Positions 11,126 to 22,186 of a stretch of 64,000 nt of DNA are shown here, piece by piece. The notes below the pieces were generated by a model. That model was not told the DNA's origin. It saw nothing but the letters and a program-made list of their open reading frames with translations, and ran no database searches. The stretch is from Adineta ricciae. Taxonomy: Eukaryota > Rotifera > Eurotatoria > Adinetida > Adinetidae. Made by a program: the position numbers and the translations under genes. The stretch covers positions 1-64,000 of the forward strand of contig CAJNOJ010000189.1 in the NCBI GenBank assembly GCA_905250025.1. Reading direction: 5' to 3'. Every line of letters begins with the position of its first letter. The first letter of the stretch is position 1.

Positions 11126-12004
11126 TCATAATTTTCGAAATTGACCAAAATCAGCATCCGAACTGGGATTGAAATGACCGATGCTTTCCTTATCATTGGC
11201 TATATAATCAAAGTGTTCATAATGTCTTTCATCTTCAGATCCATAAGCACAACATTAAATCGTGATACAAGAAGTGCCATATGGATCAACATCTTTTAAT
11301 TGATGTATTTAATTTAAATTCGGTAATAACCATGTATCTGTCCCTTCGCGACAAATCTGTTCAAATGGCTCGTTTTGATGCGAACTTAAACTCGATGTTG
11401 GGTAAAGACGATTCGTTGATGAATGAGTTTGACCAGTATACTTGTGCGTATTCTTATTTCATTCTCTTTAACTGAAAGAATGATTAATTCTACAAGTATG
11501 AGAATTTCATAGACATCAGAATTTATATGGTTGATCGAAGTATTCAATGGCAACTTTGTCTTTAGGGCGATCATGTTTTAACGTGATATCTGTGATATTA
11601 GCTAAATTAAAAAACCAGACTAACGAATCGAATATAATGAGAAAGTGTCGAAAATCCTTCGTATTTTCTTTACCTTAAAAACAAATCTTTCCCATTGCGT
11701 ATCTTCATGATGTTTTTCGTCGAATCGATAATACGTGTTACCAGTTTGATTCCAATTGCTCTCAAATGGTTCTGACTGTCCTTGAAGAAGTTTCATTAAT
11801 CCAGCATAACTCCATAGACAATTATTAAAACAATATTTGACCGAGTTGACGTTTTTCTTATATATGGGACAATGAGGTATTTCTTGATTACCATCTGCCA
11901 GATCAAATTTTGTGAATCTGACAGGTACGATAATAGTGTGATGCTCTGCTTCGCATCCCGCAGTTTTACATTGACCTTGAAGACATAAACAATGTTGAAC
12001 TTTA
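11126..12004 (-). pseudogene. Decayed Cys-rich gene with in-frame stops
   Basis: The upstream part (about 12004-11674) reads open as a Cys/His-rich exon: HCLCLQGQCKTAGCEAEHH, then PHCPIYKKN and FNNCLWSYAG, ending WERFVFK at a GTAAAG donor. A middle piece (near 11617-11540) reads ITDITLKHDRPKDKVAIEYF. The 3' part (about 11446-11126) reads THSSTNRLYP, then EQICREGTDTWLLPN, DVDPYGTSC, and DERHYEHFDYIANDKESIGH to a final stop. That last part stays in one frame but is broken by two TAA codons. No start codon is found, and the middle does not splice in phase. The pattern suggests a zinc-binding, treble-clef-like protein now decayed. The family name is not known to me. Confidence 0.55.
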
Positions 12005-12258
12005 CGTCATTTTATTTCGATTGAAGATCACATCCTCATCCTCACCCTCAGGATGCTGTGTTGCTCAAAAGGGCGAGACGCGAAATTATAGTTGCTCCCC
12101 GAACTTGATCTATTATCATTTGGCGTTTTTCAATTTTAATAATCACATCTGTTTATTTGAACTGTTTCTTGTGATAAAGAAAAATGCTTTTAGGAAAGGA
12201 AAGAGGGGAATCAAACGTGCACTCAAGTCTTTTAAATAAAACTTTCAATGTTGTTTCT
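12005..12258. other. Intergenic, no supported gene
   Basis: Nothing convincing on either strand. A plus-strand frame at 12021-12239 is low-complexity at its start and otherwise unremarkable. Confidence 0.35.
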
Positions 12259-13017
12259 TTATAATTTTGATCCAGCGGCTTTATCCAAATACCAAATGAG
12301 ATCTTTGACTTGACCAATTGGATATTTCGTGCTTTTATCTTGTAAAACTTCTCTCACAATTGTTGATTTACTTTCACCCGTCGCGACAACAATTTTGTAT
12401 TTCGCTTGATTGATTGTAGTCAATGTTAATGTCACACGTTCCGGTGGCGGTTTTGGCGAATCCTTAATCGATGTGACTATGCCTTGGTCGACTTTCAAGC
12501 CTGGATGATCAGGAAAAAGACTTGCCGTGTGTCCATCAGGTCCCATACCAAGTAATAGAATATCGAATGACTAAAAGTAAAATTCGATTTCTTTTGTTTC
12601 AACGAAGAAGTTGAAGAACACTACTTTGTCATCTTCGGTCAATGTTTCTAATAGTTTATTTTCATAATCTTGTGCACATTGCTCGACAGACGTGGCATCC
12701 GGATCGATTTTAATAACATTTTTTTCGGTTAATGGTAATTTGCGAAATAGCTTTGCTTGATAACTTGCATACGTTGAATCGTCAGATGTAAATGGAACGA
12801 ATCGTTCGTCAACGAAAAAGAATCGAAGACGAGCCCATGGTAATTGTAACCGAGGAAGATTTGATGCTAATAAATCAATCAATGATCCACCGGATAAACC
12901 GATTGTGATCAATTGTTTCTTATTCATCAATTGTAAAACAATTTCCTCAAGTTGAAAACCGAGTTTTTCAGATAAAATTTCATTGTCGTCAATTATATTG
13001 ATATTCGTCGATGACAT
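12259..13017 (-). CDS. PGLS: 6-phosphogluconolactonase
   Basis: Two exons, 13017-12625 and 12570-12259, joined in phase 0 across a 54-base intron, give 234 residues. This is the second step of the oxidative pentose phosphate pathway, hydrolysing 6-phosphogluconolactone in the cytosol. Family blocks visible: GLSGGSLIDLL near residue 40, the FFFVDERFVP block near 67, and GMGPDGHTASLFPDH straddling the exon 2 start, which contains the catalytic-site GPDGH. Length is slightly below the human protein (258). The gene downstream of it to the left is unrelated. No oddity is seen. Confidence 0.93.
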
Positions 13018-13187
13018 TTCTTTCTAAAAATCTACAATTTATCAACAAATCTTGTTCAAACATACTTTCACAGAAATCTTCAGAAGAATTACAAGAATCA
13101 ACAAAAATATCTGTTCAAAAGTCATTTATCTAAAACATACGATGTTTTCCTGGTAAAAATGTTTATCGGTTTATTCAGTTACATAAT

Positions 13188-14213
13188 TCATTGTTTTACA
13201 TTTTCAAAAAGAATTTTTCTTAGGCTTTGATAACAACCTAGTCTCAATTTCCCGTAACCAGTATAATCAAAATCTAATAATGAAACCCGCGATTGAACTA
13301 AAGACCAAAGTCCCCACATAAGATGCGCAAGTGCAGAGAATTGATCGACTAGATGACATAATTTATCATCAATAGTTTGTTCCGGTATTCCACGTGTCTG
13401 AAAATAAGTTTTTAACCACCGTTTCTGTTCATCACGTGTCGGATATAAATTAAAATCCGCATCATCAACACCCGCATATTCCACAAAATGATTCGCAATA
13501 TCAAACAATGCGTAATTCATATGTGTGTATTCAAAATCGATGAATGATACTGTATCGGTTTTCTTGTCATAAACGATATTTTTAATTAATAAATCATTAT
13601 GACAAAAAACAAGATCTTGACCTAGTTGAGGGTTCGACACTAAATCAGGAAGAATCACTTTTTCGATTATTTTCACGTCTGATTTGATCTGAGAGATATC
13701 GGTAATTTGGTGTTCGTCAATCAATTGAATAAATTTGTGTATCAGCGTGATGACATACGGTTTTTCATTCGTTTCTTTCAAAGGCACATTGTGAAACTGT
13801 GCGAGTTTAGCGGCGATTAATTTGGAAATATGTTCATCTCGTACCTCTTGCTTCGAACACGCTTTCCCGGCTGCAAATTCATAGATAAGTCCATTCTTAA
13901 ATTGGATTAGAACACGTTGAGATAAAACATTATTCTCCGATAATTTCATCATTGCATGAATTTCTGCATTGCGATCAATGAATAATTCGGTGTGTTCCCC
14001 GAATAATTTGATGACTAATGCATCAGATTCGTCATCCGGTGTGCGAGTGTTGAAAAGACCTAAAATCGAATTGGTGATACCTTCAGTAAATGTAACTAGA
14101 CGCGTATTCGAAGCATTCCAATCCGGTCGAATAGTCGGTATAATTTCATAAATTTCATTGGAGATGTTCGATAAAGTTAAAGTTCGATTTTCCACAATTG
14201 GTTGCGTAGTCAT
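13188..14213 (-). CDS. ETNK: Ethanolamine (choline) kinase
   Basis: Single exon, 341 residues from the ATG at 14213 (MTTQPIVENR). The upstream in-frame stretch has no ATG. It phosphorylates ethanolamine with ATP, the first step of the CDP-ethanolamine route to phosphatidylethanolamine, in the cytosol. Visible features: the GITNSILGLF block that resembles the G-rich GGxTN loop, the Brenner-type catalytic motif FCHNDLLIKNIVYD, and the metal-binding stretch FIDFEYTHMNYALFDIANHF. C-terminal W-rich sequence HLMWGLWSLVQS is typical of the family. Choline specificity cannot be ruled out. It lies 170 bases 3' of the PGLS start, same strand. Confidence 0.92.
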   Translation of the reverse strand: MTTQPIVENRTLTLSNISNEIYEIIPTIRPDWNASNTRLVTFTEGITNSILGLFNTRTPDDESDALVIKLFGEHTELFIDRNAEIHAMMKLSENNVLSQRVLIQFKNGLIYEFAAGKACSKQEVRDEHISKLIAAKLAQFHNVPLKETNEKPYVITLIHKFIQLIDEHQITDISQIKSDVKIIEKVILPDLVSNPQLGQDLVFCHNDLLIKNIVYDKKTDTVSFIDFEYTHMNYALFDIANHFVEYAGVDDADFNLYPTRDEQKRWLKTYFQTRGIPEQTIDDKLCHLVDQFSALAHLMWGLWSLVQSRVSLLDFDYTGYGKLRLGCYQSLRKILFENVKQ

Positions 14214-14535
14214 CTTGAAAAAAGAAATGAATATGTCGATAACAATCAATGATATGCTTCACAAGTTTTTCTTCTCCTACTTGATATTTACGTGCAATAA
14301 ATACGAATGATATTTATGTGCTTTTATTGGATTATATTACCTTATATACTCTGTCTCCCTCTCTCTCTCATTTTTTTTTCTTATCAATATGAGAAAAAAA
14401 TATGCACATCCAGGGCAAAGTTTAAGTATAAAATTATCTTCAGTTAGAAAGAGATGCGAGATTCTACTCAGGAGTGAAACAAATAGATATTCTTGTGATA
14501 TTAGTAATGATAATATCTCTCGTTTATTGTCAAGG

Positions 14536-15384
14536 TTATTTAACAGCAAGAACAAAAATTCTGATTGGAAGAAGTTCCCGAACGATTTGCTTTAATTTTG
14601 ATCGTTGATCTTTGATCACAGTTAAACCAGCTCGATGAGCAATATCATAAAATTGTTCACCAGTTCGAACGTAATATTGGTCATCAGGATCAAATTCGGG
14701 TTCGTGTCCGTTGGCAACACAATTGTCTTTGATCACTATTAAACCATTCTTTTTTAATGTTGATTTGAGTTTTCGTAAAAGTTGAACCAGATCATCACCA
14801 TTCAGATAACCTAAGACCCCTGAAAAGAAATACTTTGTTTTAGTTTATCAAATCATTTTCTAGATTTTACATTGAGCCCAAATAACATCGTATTTTGGAA
14901 AACTCTCCAATTGCAGATTACCAATTGAACCAACGAATGCTTGACCGATTTTGTCTTTTTCGTCATTCTCTTCAAACAAAGCTCGTGTTTGTTGACAATA
15001 TTCTTCTAATAAATCATTGATGTCAATGTGATCAAAATAACGAGATAATAACGATTTTGTTACACGGCCAATTCCACAACCCAATTCGAGACAATAGGAC
15101 GAGCCCAATTTACCACTAAATTGCTAAAATATGAGAAGAAAATCAATTCGGTAAGAAAGAACAACATGGTTCCTTTATAAACGAACTTTCATTAACGCTT
15201 GTATCAATTGACTGGACTCTTGAATATCTGGATCGTGCACTTGTGTATATCCGCCTAGCATTGTATCAAATGTTTTTGGTCGTGATGAGTAATAATCTTT
15301 TGTTATTGTTTGTCTTTCTTGAACATCTTCGCGTTCACCTTCCATGCGTGCAGGAATATCCGAATTTTCTTTCTTCTTCGACAT
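14536..15384 (-). CDS. NTMT1: Alpha-N-terminal protein methyltransferase
   Basis: Three exons (15384-15187, 15123-14871, 14819-14536) join in frame to 244 residues. The enzyme methylates the alpha-amino group of proteins that start X-Pro-Lys after Met removal, using S-adenosylmethionine. Visible: YYSSRPKTFDTMLGGY near residue 35, the SAM-binding motif I CLELGCGIGRVTKSLL, the DINDLLEEYC motif, the WAQWVLGYLNGDD block (W and D line the substrate site, formed across the second splice), and the IVIKDNC strand. Length fits the human enzyme (223) with a short N-terminal extension. The start is the first ATG. Confidence 0.92.
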
Positions 15385-15859
15385 GTTTTAAAGAGAAAAT
15401 AAATTTCCAAATGTGGATGCCAGTATCTACTGTTTATTCTTTCATATTTAATGGTGACTTTTCAACCAATACGAATAAATCGTAAATGTCTCGTGAGAGG
15501 ACACACGTTAACAGAGGAAAGAAAAAGGGAATGTATTGATCAAATATTTCAATTCACTTGAAAATGTTGAAAATCAAAAAGAAAATGAAATTTTTCACAT
15601 TTAACTCACAACTTGATTTCTTTTATTTAGTTATCAAACGATAAGCATAGTTAGTGAATTATGAAACTTCGAGTAGGAATTTATTCAAGCAGTAAAATAG
15701 AAAATTAGACAGTAATGGTTGGTACATTAAGAAGTTAAACGATATTACTGAATTTGGTATGAATCAGCGATCTGAGGTTAAGTCTAAAACAATCGATGAT
15801 AGAAGAACATGCATATACATATGTGTTTACTAGAAAAAAGTAGAAAACACATTCTATAA
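15385..15859. other. Intergenic upstream of NTMT1
   Basis: Contains the first copy of a direct repeat (see next entry) and no supported gene. Confidence 0.4.
15440..15600 (+). repeat. Direct repeat, copy 1 (partner 16703-16850)
   Basis: The core GAGAGGACA-x-A-xx-TTAACAGA-x-GAAA matches the segment at about 16756-16795 at about four of five positions. Weaker similarity extends on both sides (AACCAAT, TCGTAA blocks). Copy 1 lies upstream of NTMT1 in the opposite sense. Copy 2 ends at the start codon of the IQ-motif gene. It looks like an old local duplication of a promoter or 5' region. Confidence 0.5.
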
Positions 15860-16139
15860 TATCGAGTCATTTCCATCGATACGGAATATGAGATCGGTCT
15901 ACGTTTGTGTGCTAACCAACAGTTCGAATTCGTCCAATTAGTCAAATATCTATCGAATATCAATCGAAATGACTATTTGTTTCTTCGTCTCTATGCATCT
16001 GATGATGGCTTTCGAAACAGTATGGCGGATATGTCAGACGAAGAATCGTACGTATGACCGATATTATTCAGACGAACATCAGACAATTCAAGAAAAGGTC
16101 GCCCAAATTGAAATCAATGAAGTATATATAACCGAATAG
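15860..16139 (+). pseudogene. Relic of an unidentified gene
   Basis: Open frame from 15860 without a start codon reads SIDTEYEIGLRLCANQQFEF, then NRNDYLFLRLYASDDGF, MADMSDEES, and stops at TGA near 16057. One frame over, immediately after, it continues as TYDRYYSDEHQTIQEKVAQI to a TAG at 16139. Both halves have coding-like composition, so a single-base frameshift in a former exon is the simplest reading. The family is not recognised. Confidence 0.4.
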
Positions 16140-16838
16140 CGAGGACGAAAAATAAAGAGAATTTAGCTGAGGTTCTAGACATGACAATAGAAAAAGTATG
16201 AAGTCTATATCATTGAAAAGAACTTGATTCATTTAGCATAACCCATCTTTTTTTGTCATTCAGTATTCAATTGATTGAATCTTTCGTTGTTTTGCTTTAG
16301 TTATTAAAAATCAAGACCAAACAAATGCAGTTGGCAAGTGATTATGTCGAGGCAAGAATAAAACTATTTATTCGTACAGAAATATAGAGCAATTACTGTA
16401 GAATTGCACAAATTAAAAGGTAATCGAACTTGAAACCTTACATTATTGTAATTGTTATGATTCTTTTAGACATCCATGTCGATCAGAAACATGGAAAGGT
16501 GCCTTACTAAATGTATGTTCAATGATTCATTCGTTTTTTTTTCTCAATGAAATCGTTGAAAGTCTTCTTGCTATTACTCAAATACAAAGTTCTTGAAAGT
16601 AGCAGTTTACTTATGTTTTCAATAAACCATTTCGATACAAACGAACCGAAAACGTAAATCAGTCAATCAATCACATCACATAATTCAATTCAATTCATTC
16701 TTTGGTTCTTGTGAATGGCATTTTAAAAACCAATGAAATTTTCGTAATACATCACATGAGAGGACATATCTTAACAGAAGAAACGAAAATGAAAGAGAAA
16801 ATTCTTTTCGAACATTTCGAAAATTTCAAAAACTCAAA
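16140..16838. other. Intergenic; second repeat copy at 16703-16850
   Basis: No gene supported. The right end carries the second copy of the direct repeat, directly preceding the IQ-gene start codon. This suggests promoter or 5' UTR sequence. Confidence 0.4.
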
Positions 16839-19800
16839 ATGACAAGTACAGGACAAATACCAACGCCATGGAAAAGTACAGCTGCAACTTTATTCAATCC
16901 GTATTTGAATATCAATCAAAGATCCAATACAACTCGTCAACAATCCGGTCGCACACGAACATCGACTGCAACTACTCAACAAGGACGAGTTCCACCAGAA
17001 AGTCTCGTTGGTGCTAGTCATCCCAAAGTGACTTCATCAGAATCACAAAAACGACCACGATCGAAACATTTTCCAAGTTCGAATGCTGCGGAAGAAGTGT
17101 CGATCTACGTTCAACAAATGATTCATTGTCAAAATGATCTTGAAAATGAAGAGAACCTATCGAATCGTACAATGAGTACAGCAAATGAAAGAAATTCCAA
17201 TCGAAAAAGAATTCCGCTAACGAGAGAACAGACACGAGGTGAAAATTTTCACTAACGAAAGATTCCTTTTTTTCCAATGAAAATATTTTAGTGTCATCTT
17301 ACGAATTAGACGAATTTTTCAATTCAACAAATGATCAAATGTCGCATTTTGCATCGACATTACTTTCTCACGAATCAGATTTTTACAAACATTGTCCTCA
17401 TCGGAAAGAAAGGTTCGTTTGATATTTGAAAAGAAAAAGAAAAGACAAAATTGAATCTCGATTATGAAAACAAAACTTTATATTGTCTTTAGTCCAAAAT
17501 ATAAACCAAATAGAAAACGATCAGGTTTCACATTGGCTGATATGTGTAATGTAGCTTCTAATATAGGAGATAAAATGATTCAGAGTAGAGAAAAGGTATT
17601 TTGTTTTAATCAAAATAATGTGTGACTAACGAAATCTAATAGTTTTCCTGAATTTATTCACTTTTCTTCAACCTTATTCATGTCTGAGCGATTGATTAGG
17701 TTGGTCTCGAAGCGATTCGTGGTTTTCGTTTACCGTCAGCACGATTAACCTATGAAACACATGAACATTATCCAACTGATCCGTCAATTCTTCTTGGTCA
17801 ACCTGTTAACAAGTAGATTGATCAAATTTTGAACAAAAAAATCATTACTATGAGTTAATTTTTAGTGATCGAATTCACCTGTGTGATGTGCTGGCTGATG
17901 ATAATTATTCTCGGGAAGCAATGGTTGAATTTGTTGATCAGAATGTTCTCGATGAACGGACTTCACGAGCGAGCCGAAATCATCCGAAATCAGCAACATC
18001 AACACAATCGAAGATTATTGAATTAAAAGATTGGAGAGGAAAAATTACACAAGGAAATCTTCCTGAGTGAGGAATTTCAATTTTTGATACTTTTTTTATT
18101 TAGTTTTTTTTCAATCTAGTATACGAAGTCAATCAAGACGACAACGCGCTGAATCGGTTGAATCTCCACAACGGCCATGTACGGCTGCCAGTAATTTATC
18201 TAAATCACGACCTGAATCTATTGACGAACTTCTTGATGACGATGAAAAAGAAGAAGAAATCGTTAGTTTAGCTTATTTTTTATTGGAGTTTGTTCTTTTT
18301 TCTGTTTTTTATTTCCATAGAAAATTGTCAAATCTGAAAATGCTCGTAGTGCACCGGTCGGTTCCGCATTGAAGAATCGATCGAATTCTCAACAACGACA
18401 ACGTAGTTATCCGCTCAATGTCCGAATTGACGATACAAACGCTAAGCCTAACGTTAATCAAGTAAAAACATGTCTTATTTATCCTTCTCAATTGAGTATA
18501 TTTCCTCTTTTCTTTCTAAGAACACTGACAGAGAAGAATATCCTAACGAGAATCGTAAGTAAAATAACTAACATATTCAAGTAAAACTTGTATGTTCTAG
18601 TCGATCCAATGGCTTTCAGATCTGCAAATGAAAATCGATTGGATCAAGAGAAATTCAATGAAATTATTCGTCCATCATCAGAATCCATTCTTTCCAGACG
18701 TACAACACCTGCGGGAATGTTTGCACGAGAGTCTCCACGAGAGAATCTCGCACCAGATTCCACACCTAATAGACGAAGTTATAAATTAATACGAAGTTCA
18801 ACTAGTTATGTTTATCGAACAATTCCTGAAATCAGTGAAAATCCAATTTCATTGAATGAACAGTTTTCGCAATTATCACTTCCACAGTTAGAACTTTTGG
18901 AACATTACGATCCATTAATAAGCACGAAAATTGGCGCACCGTTTATTCCTGTTCAAATGTTAGCGAGACCACGTGATGCTCAACTTTCCGCAAAGCGTTC
19001 AGCGGAAGAAATCGAACGGGATTATCCAAAGTAATCAATCATTCCTTAAGGATCAAGTTGTGAGTAGTTTTCTTTAGGAAAAATGGTCAACCTGTGTTCG
19101 AAAATCCTTCCGCACGTGCAACTAATAGCATCATCGAAATTGCTCAGACACTTCAAGCAAGTAAATCAAAACGAATACCTGTAGAACGACAAACAACATT
19201 CGAAAGACCAGATAATGAAGAACCAGTTGAAGAAAGTCTACATATCAAATCTATTGAAAATCCCAATCGATTAGCCATCGAACTGTATACACCACCAAAG
19301 CAAAATGTAGTTGCTCAAACTACCAATTTGTCGAAATTATCAACAAAACAAAATTCAAGTCTATCGGATTATCTGTCAATTTTAGACAAACAATCAACTG
19401 CCATTGAATCGTAAGAACGAATTTATGTCTTCTTTTCCAATTTATTTCTTTGACTCTTCTAGTTCGCAAATTGAAGAATCAGCGAAGTCGAACCTGAGTG
19501 TTATCAACATTCGAACACAACAAGGTGAATTGATCTTTTTTCATGTCATTAACGATAATTTTCTTTTACAGAAGTTGATCAAATTCGTCCACGAAAGAAA
19601 CCTCCACAAAAACGACTAACATTTCCCACAACGATTGTTACGAATATTAAATCAAATCCTAAATCACAGGGAAGACCCATACCAAGTGTTTTTCTTACAC
19701 AAGATCCAGTATGACTTTCTCTTTCTCTTTGATCTTCGTCAGAAATACTTTTAGGATGAATTGAATTACTCAACATCTGTTTATCGTAAAGCAAAAAATG

Positions 19801-21133
19801 ATGTGAATATCAAACGAGTATTCAAAGGATATGTTAAAGAAAATCTTTATCGAAGATTATCTGCGGATGAAAGACGAAAACGTGAAGAAGAACAACAAGC
19901 TGCTGTCAAAATTCAGCGGTGGGTAACATAAAAACGCTTGTCGGTTTAAAAAAAAACCGTCAAGATCTTTAGAGCTTATCGAGAACATCTACAACGACGA
20001 GACGAAATTGAGAATCGTCGACCTTCATCAGGTGAAAAACGCGAACGAGAAAAACTTCGTCGTCAAGTTCTATCAGCAAAACGGGCACAATATGTCGAGC
20101 AGAAATTAACCGAACAAACCAGGTTCGATTTCTTTGTTTCATATGATCATCTCTATTTATTTTTATGCATAGAATTCGAGATGCAAATGAACAATTAAAA
20201 CAGTTGGTTAGAGATACTGGACCGTCCGTTGAAGTATTCGGGTAAATGATTGTTAAGGAGAAAGAGAAAGAACAAGAGAAAGTGTTTGTTTAGACAATTT
20301 AATCAAGTCGAAGCACAATTTTCTAAGGCAACACTCAATCGAGCTGCTACATGCATTCAACGATGGTGGAAAGGTTTTCTTGTTCGGCATCGAGCGAAAT
20401 CTTTGAAAGAAGAGGTTAGTCTCGCCTTTTGAATATCTTCTTTTACTTGAAATTCGATCGTTTAGGTTGCGACATTTGGATCAACATGGTCACAATTTAT
20501 TTCGCATTATCGCGATGTCATTCGACGAATACAGGAGTTGCGTGAATCAAAAAACCGACAGTTTCATTTTACGCGTGATCAAGCGAAAGATTTTCTAACA
20601 ACGGAAAAAAGTCTGTTGTCTTCTGAGAAAATTCTGCAATGAAATTTCTTTCTTTTTCTATTTGAATAGAATTGACAACTATTTACAATTCAATGGCTTT
20701 TAATGATAAATTCGATAAAGAAGAAATTGAACATTTCTTTGAATGTTGTGATTTATCAGCCACATCAGGTGAAATTCAACAGGCGTTAACAGCCGTTCTT
20801 AAATGTAAAATAAGTTCTCATCTGACTTTTTGTTTTCAAAAAGACTTTTCTTTTCTTTAGATCATCCTCGTCGAACTGATGGATTAACGAAAGAAATGGT
20901 TTTCGACACTGTTTACTACATTTATCCACCATTAGGTACTGGATTAGAATCAACAAGACAATCAACATGGGTTCGACCAATTATTGATGGAGAGGATGAA
21001 ACAGCCATTCAAGGTAAGACAGACAATCACTTCGATTGAATTTCGTCGATTGAGAGATTTGCTTTTAGGAACACCTTTCCTGGAACCAATCGATATGAAC
21101 GTTGTTTATAAATTCTTGGGTAAACCACATTGA
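16839..21133 (+). CDS. IQ-motif protein, about 20 exons
   Basis: About 20 exons with introns of 45-75 bases; every join I checked keeps frame, giving about 1,070 residues. The first ~800 residues are Ser/Arg/Pro-rich and probably disordered (first exon 16839-17240; largest internal exons 18601-19031 and 19079-19411). The C-terminal third has two calmodulin-binding IQ motifs: AAVKIQRAYREHLQRR, split by an intron, and AATCIQRWWKGFLVRHRAK. Charged helices flank them (ADERRKREEEQQ), and a helical tail ends FKFLGKPH-like (KFLGKPH). Calmodulin or myosin-light-chain binding is inferred from the IQ motifs. Many ciliary and centrosomal proteins have this layout, but I cannot assign an orthologue. Exon 8 is only about 31 bases. 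Confidence 0.78.
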
Positions 21134-21228
21134 TTTTTTATGATCAGAGATTTTATTTTCACTTGAAGAAATTTCTGCTCCGTCTTTTTTCTATGATATA
21201 AATAAAAACAATCCTTTCAAATAAGAAT

Positions 21229-21588
21229 TCAGTATGAATAGTGTGCTTTGACTTTGACGAGTTGATTTCGATCGTTGAATTCAAAGTATTCCATTGCGAT
21301 CATGTTATTCACACTTTTATAATGAATGACCAATGAATTAACTGAGATGAAAGTACTCAAAAGCTCAAAATGTAAATCAGGAAATTTTTTCAACGCTCGA
21401 ATAAAATAATCTTCTAAATCTTTTTTATTCGAAATTGTTCCAGTTGGATCATTGTTGAATTGAATTATCAATGGTGATGTAAAACTAATCGAATCATCAT
21501 AATGACTCATTATCTTCTGAATATCATGACTATTCCATGAATTAATCCAATCATTTGTAAATTGACTTGCGAATTCTTTATCAAGCAT
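21229..21588 (-). CDS. SnoaL/NTF2-like protein
   Basis: Single exon, 119 residues, ATG at 21588. The pattern fits the SnoaL-like (NTF2 cone) fold: helix FASQFTNDWINSWNSHDIQK, then MSHYDDSISFTSP, a central helix DLEDYFIRALKKFPDLHFEL, and C-terminal strands MIAMEYFEFN and LVKVKAHYSY. Bacterial and fungal members act as small hydrolases, isomerases or binding proteins; the activity here is unknown. It lies tail-to-tail with the IQ gene, 95 bases apart. Lack of introns among intron-rich neighbours is compatible with foreign origin but also with its small size. Confidence 0.72.
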   Translation of the reverse strand: MLDKEFASQFTNDWINSWNSHDIQKIMSHYDDSISFTSPLIIQFNNDPTGTISNKKDLEDYFIRALKKFPDLHFELLSTFISVNSLVIHYKSVNNMIAMEYFEFNDRNQLVKVKAHYSY

Positions 21589-22186
21589 TTTCCGTTGAAA
21601 TCGAAGAACGATTTAACAAAATATATGTCAACCATCAATGAATTTCAAATCTTACTTTGCCTCTTTTTTTCACAAATAAACAGATGGCGTTTAATATCGA
21701 CATGTATCGAATGAAACTGATCGAGTGAAACTTTTCTAAAGATACCAAAGTGAACAATGACAAAATTCCAATAGTATTCATGTTAGGAAAAATGAAACTC
21801 AAATGTTGTGTGTTATGACAATCAATATCAGATGAAAAAAAACACTATGCAAATGAATTGACGTTTAATCAATTAAAAATAATGATATTTTGTCGAACCT
21901 TGGTCATATCTTTTGCATAAAAAATACCTATGTAGTCAAATCGATTTGACTGAGCAAATGACCTGTATTTGTCGTGTTTTTCTTTCCTTTTCGAATGACG
22001 TTATTTCGAATATGATGATGAATTAGATAGAAAGAAAATTTCGGATAAAATCTGATCATGACAGTGGTGATGATGCAGAGGAGGATGTACAGAAGAGAAA
22101 AAAAATATGTTTTCCACCTATGAAAATCGACATAAATATGCCCAGTTTGTTTTCTTTCTCATAATTAAATGATATATTCGTTTTAA
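21589..22186. other. Intergenic, divergent promoters
   Basis: About 600 AT-rich bases between the SnoaL gene (minus) and the PKC gene (plus). No gene or clear motif is seen. Confidence 0.4.
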
